Source: a virus
Direction: 5' to 3' (one strand)
DNA: 21,427 bases
IMG/VR virus record: IMGVR_UViG_3300030103_003195
Coordinates: 1 to 21,427 of that record
In this document: positions 21,254 to 21,427 of the stretch, in pieces
How the letters are laid out: each line of letters starts with the position of its first letter
Numbering within the stretch: position 1 is the stretch's first letter
Translations under genes and position numbers: made by a program
The notes under the pieces: model-generated
What the model saw: the letters and a program-made list of their open reading frames with translations, nothing else
Database searches by the model: none
What the model was told of the DNA's origin: nothing

Positions 21254-21427
21254 TGCCACGATGTAAACATTGTAAAGAAAAGTTTGAAGCTAAACACTTT
21301 AACCAAAAATACTGCTTTAAAAGTGAGTGCGTTCGTGTTTGGGTAGAAACTGCAAAGGTCAAGAATTGGAAGAAAGAAAAGAAACGACTAAAAGACGAAT
21401 TAGAAACGGTGCAAAGCTTGACTAAAA
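21253..21427 (+). CDS. NinG-like recombination protein, N-terminal part (3' end outside window)
   Basis: The open frame starts at the ATG overlapping the previous TAA and runs off the window (58 complete codons). It opens with MPRCKHCKEKFEAKHFNQKYCFKSECVRVW, a four-Cys zinc-ribbon or knuckle pattern (C4, C7, C21, C26), followed by a basic Lys-rich helix (KVKNWKKEKKRLKDELE). This Cys pattern and basic helix are typical of lambda NinG/Rap-like proteins, structure-specific endonucleases that act on recombination intermediates. The catalytic part lies beyond the window, so the call rests on the N-terminus only. Confidence 0.6.
   Translation, partial: MPRCKHCKEKFEAKHFNQKYCFKSECVRVWVETAKVKNWKKEKKRLKDELETVQSLTK

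Overview
The window is a stretch of an AT-rich (roughly one-third GC by eye) tailed double-stranded DNA phage or prophage whose host is very probably a Bacteroidota bacterium, most likely a flavobacterium. The reasons are: every gene lies on the + strand in tightly packed, often ATGA-overlapping order; Shine-Dalgarno sequences are mostly absent; two promoters carry the Bacteroidota -7 element TAnnTTTG (TATATTTG at 12963 and 15051); and many proteins match types typical of Bacteroidota phages (XkdF-type protease with C-terminal extensions, portal with a C-terminal extension, DUF6712, DUF6378, LamG tail proteins). The end of a tape-measure protein and a tail-tube-like protein suggest a long tail; no sheath gene is seen.

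Layout. 1-8527: virion genes (tape-measure C-terminus, XkdF-like protease, a Cys-rich miniprotein, a coiled-coil protein, an acidic scaffold-like protein, major capsid protein, tail-tube-like protein, small conserved protein, portal, DUF6712 connector, small structural protein). 8538-10306: a LamG-type tail or fibre protein and a small companion. 10306-11990: lysis cassette (small two-helix membrane protein, holin, amidase endolysin, and a protein with the layout of a one-component spanin). 11987-12856: a metallophosphoesterase. 12857-13340: a non-coding interval with a promoter, a perfect 16-bp palindrome and a candidate structured RNA of about 340 nt closed by a long-range helix. 13341-15050: small early proteins ending in a DnaA domain IV-like DNA-binding protein. 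15051-15149: a second promoter and short structured leader.

15150-19084 looks like a DNA-base hypermodification cassette: DUF6378 protein, an SGNH-hydrolase-like protein, a protein resembling the alpha-glutamyl/putrescinyl thymine pyrophosphorylase (amino acid:DNA transferase) family, a fold-type II PLP enzyme, a thymidylate synthase/dUMP hydroxymethylase homologue and a MazG-like nucleotide pyrophosphohydrolase. A PD-(D/E)XK-like nuclease follows at once. The inferred logic is that the synthase makes a hydroxymethylated pyrimidine, MazG edits the nucleotide pool, and the transferase and PLP enzyme build an amino-acid-derived adduct on DNA. A hydroxymethyl-uracil DNA kinase, expected in the known pathway, is not visible here.

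19501-21427: replication and recombination genes: an O/DnaD-like initiator that contains phased iteron-like repeats (a probable origin), a RecA/DnaB-type ATPase, a coiled-coil protein and the start of a NinG-like protein. No tRNA, CRISPR array, insertion sequence or integrase was seen.
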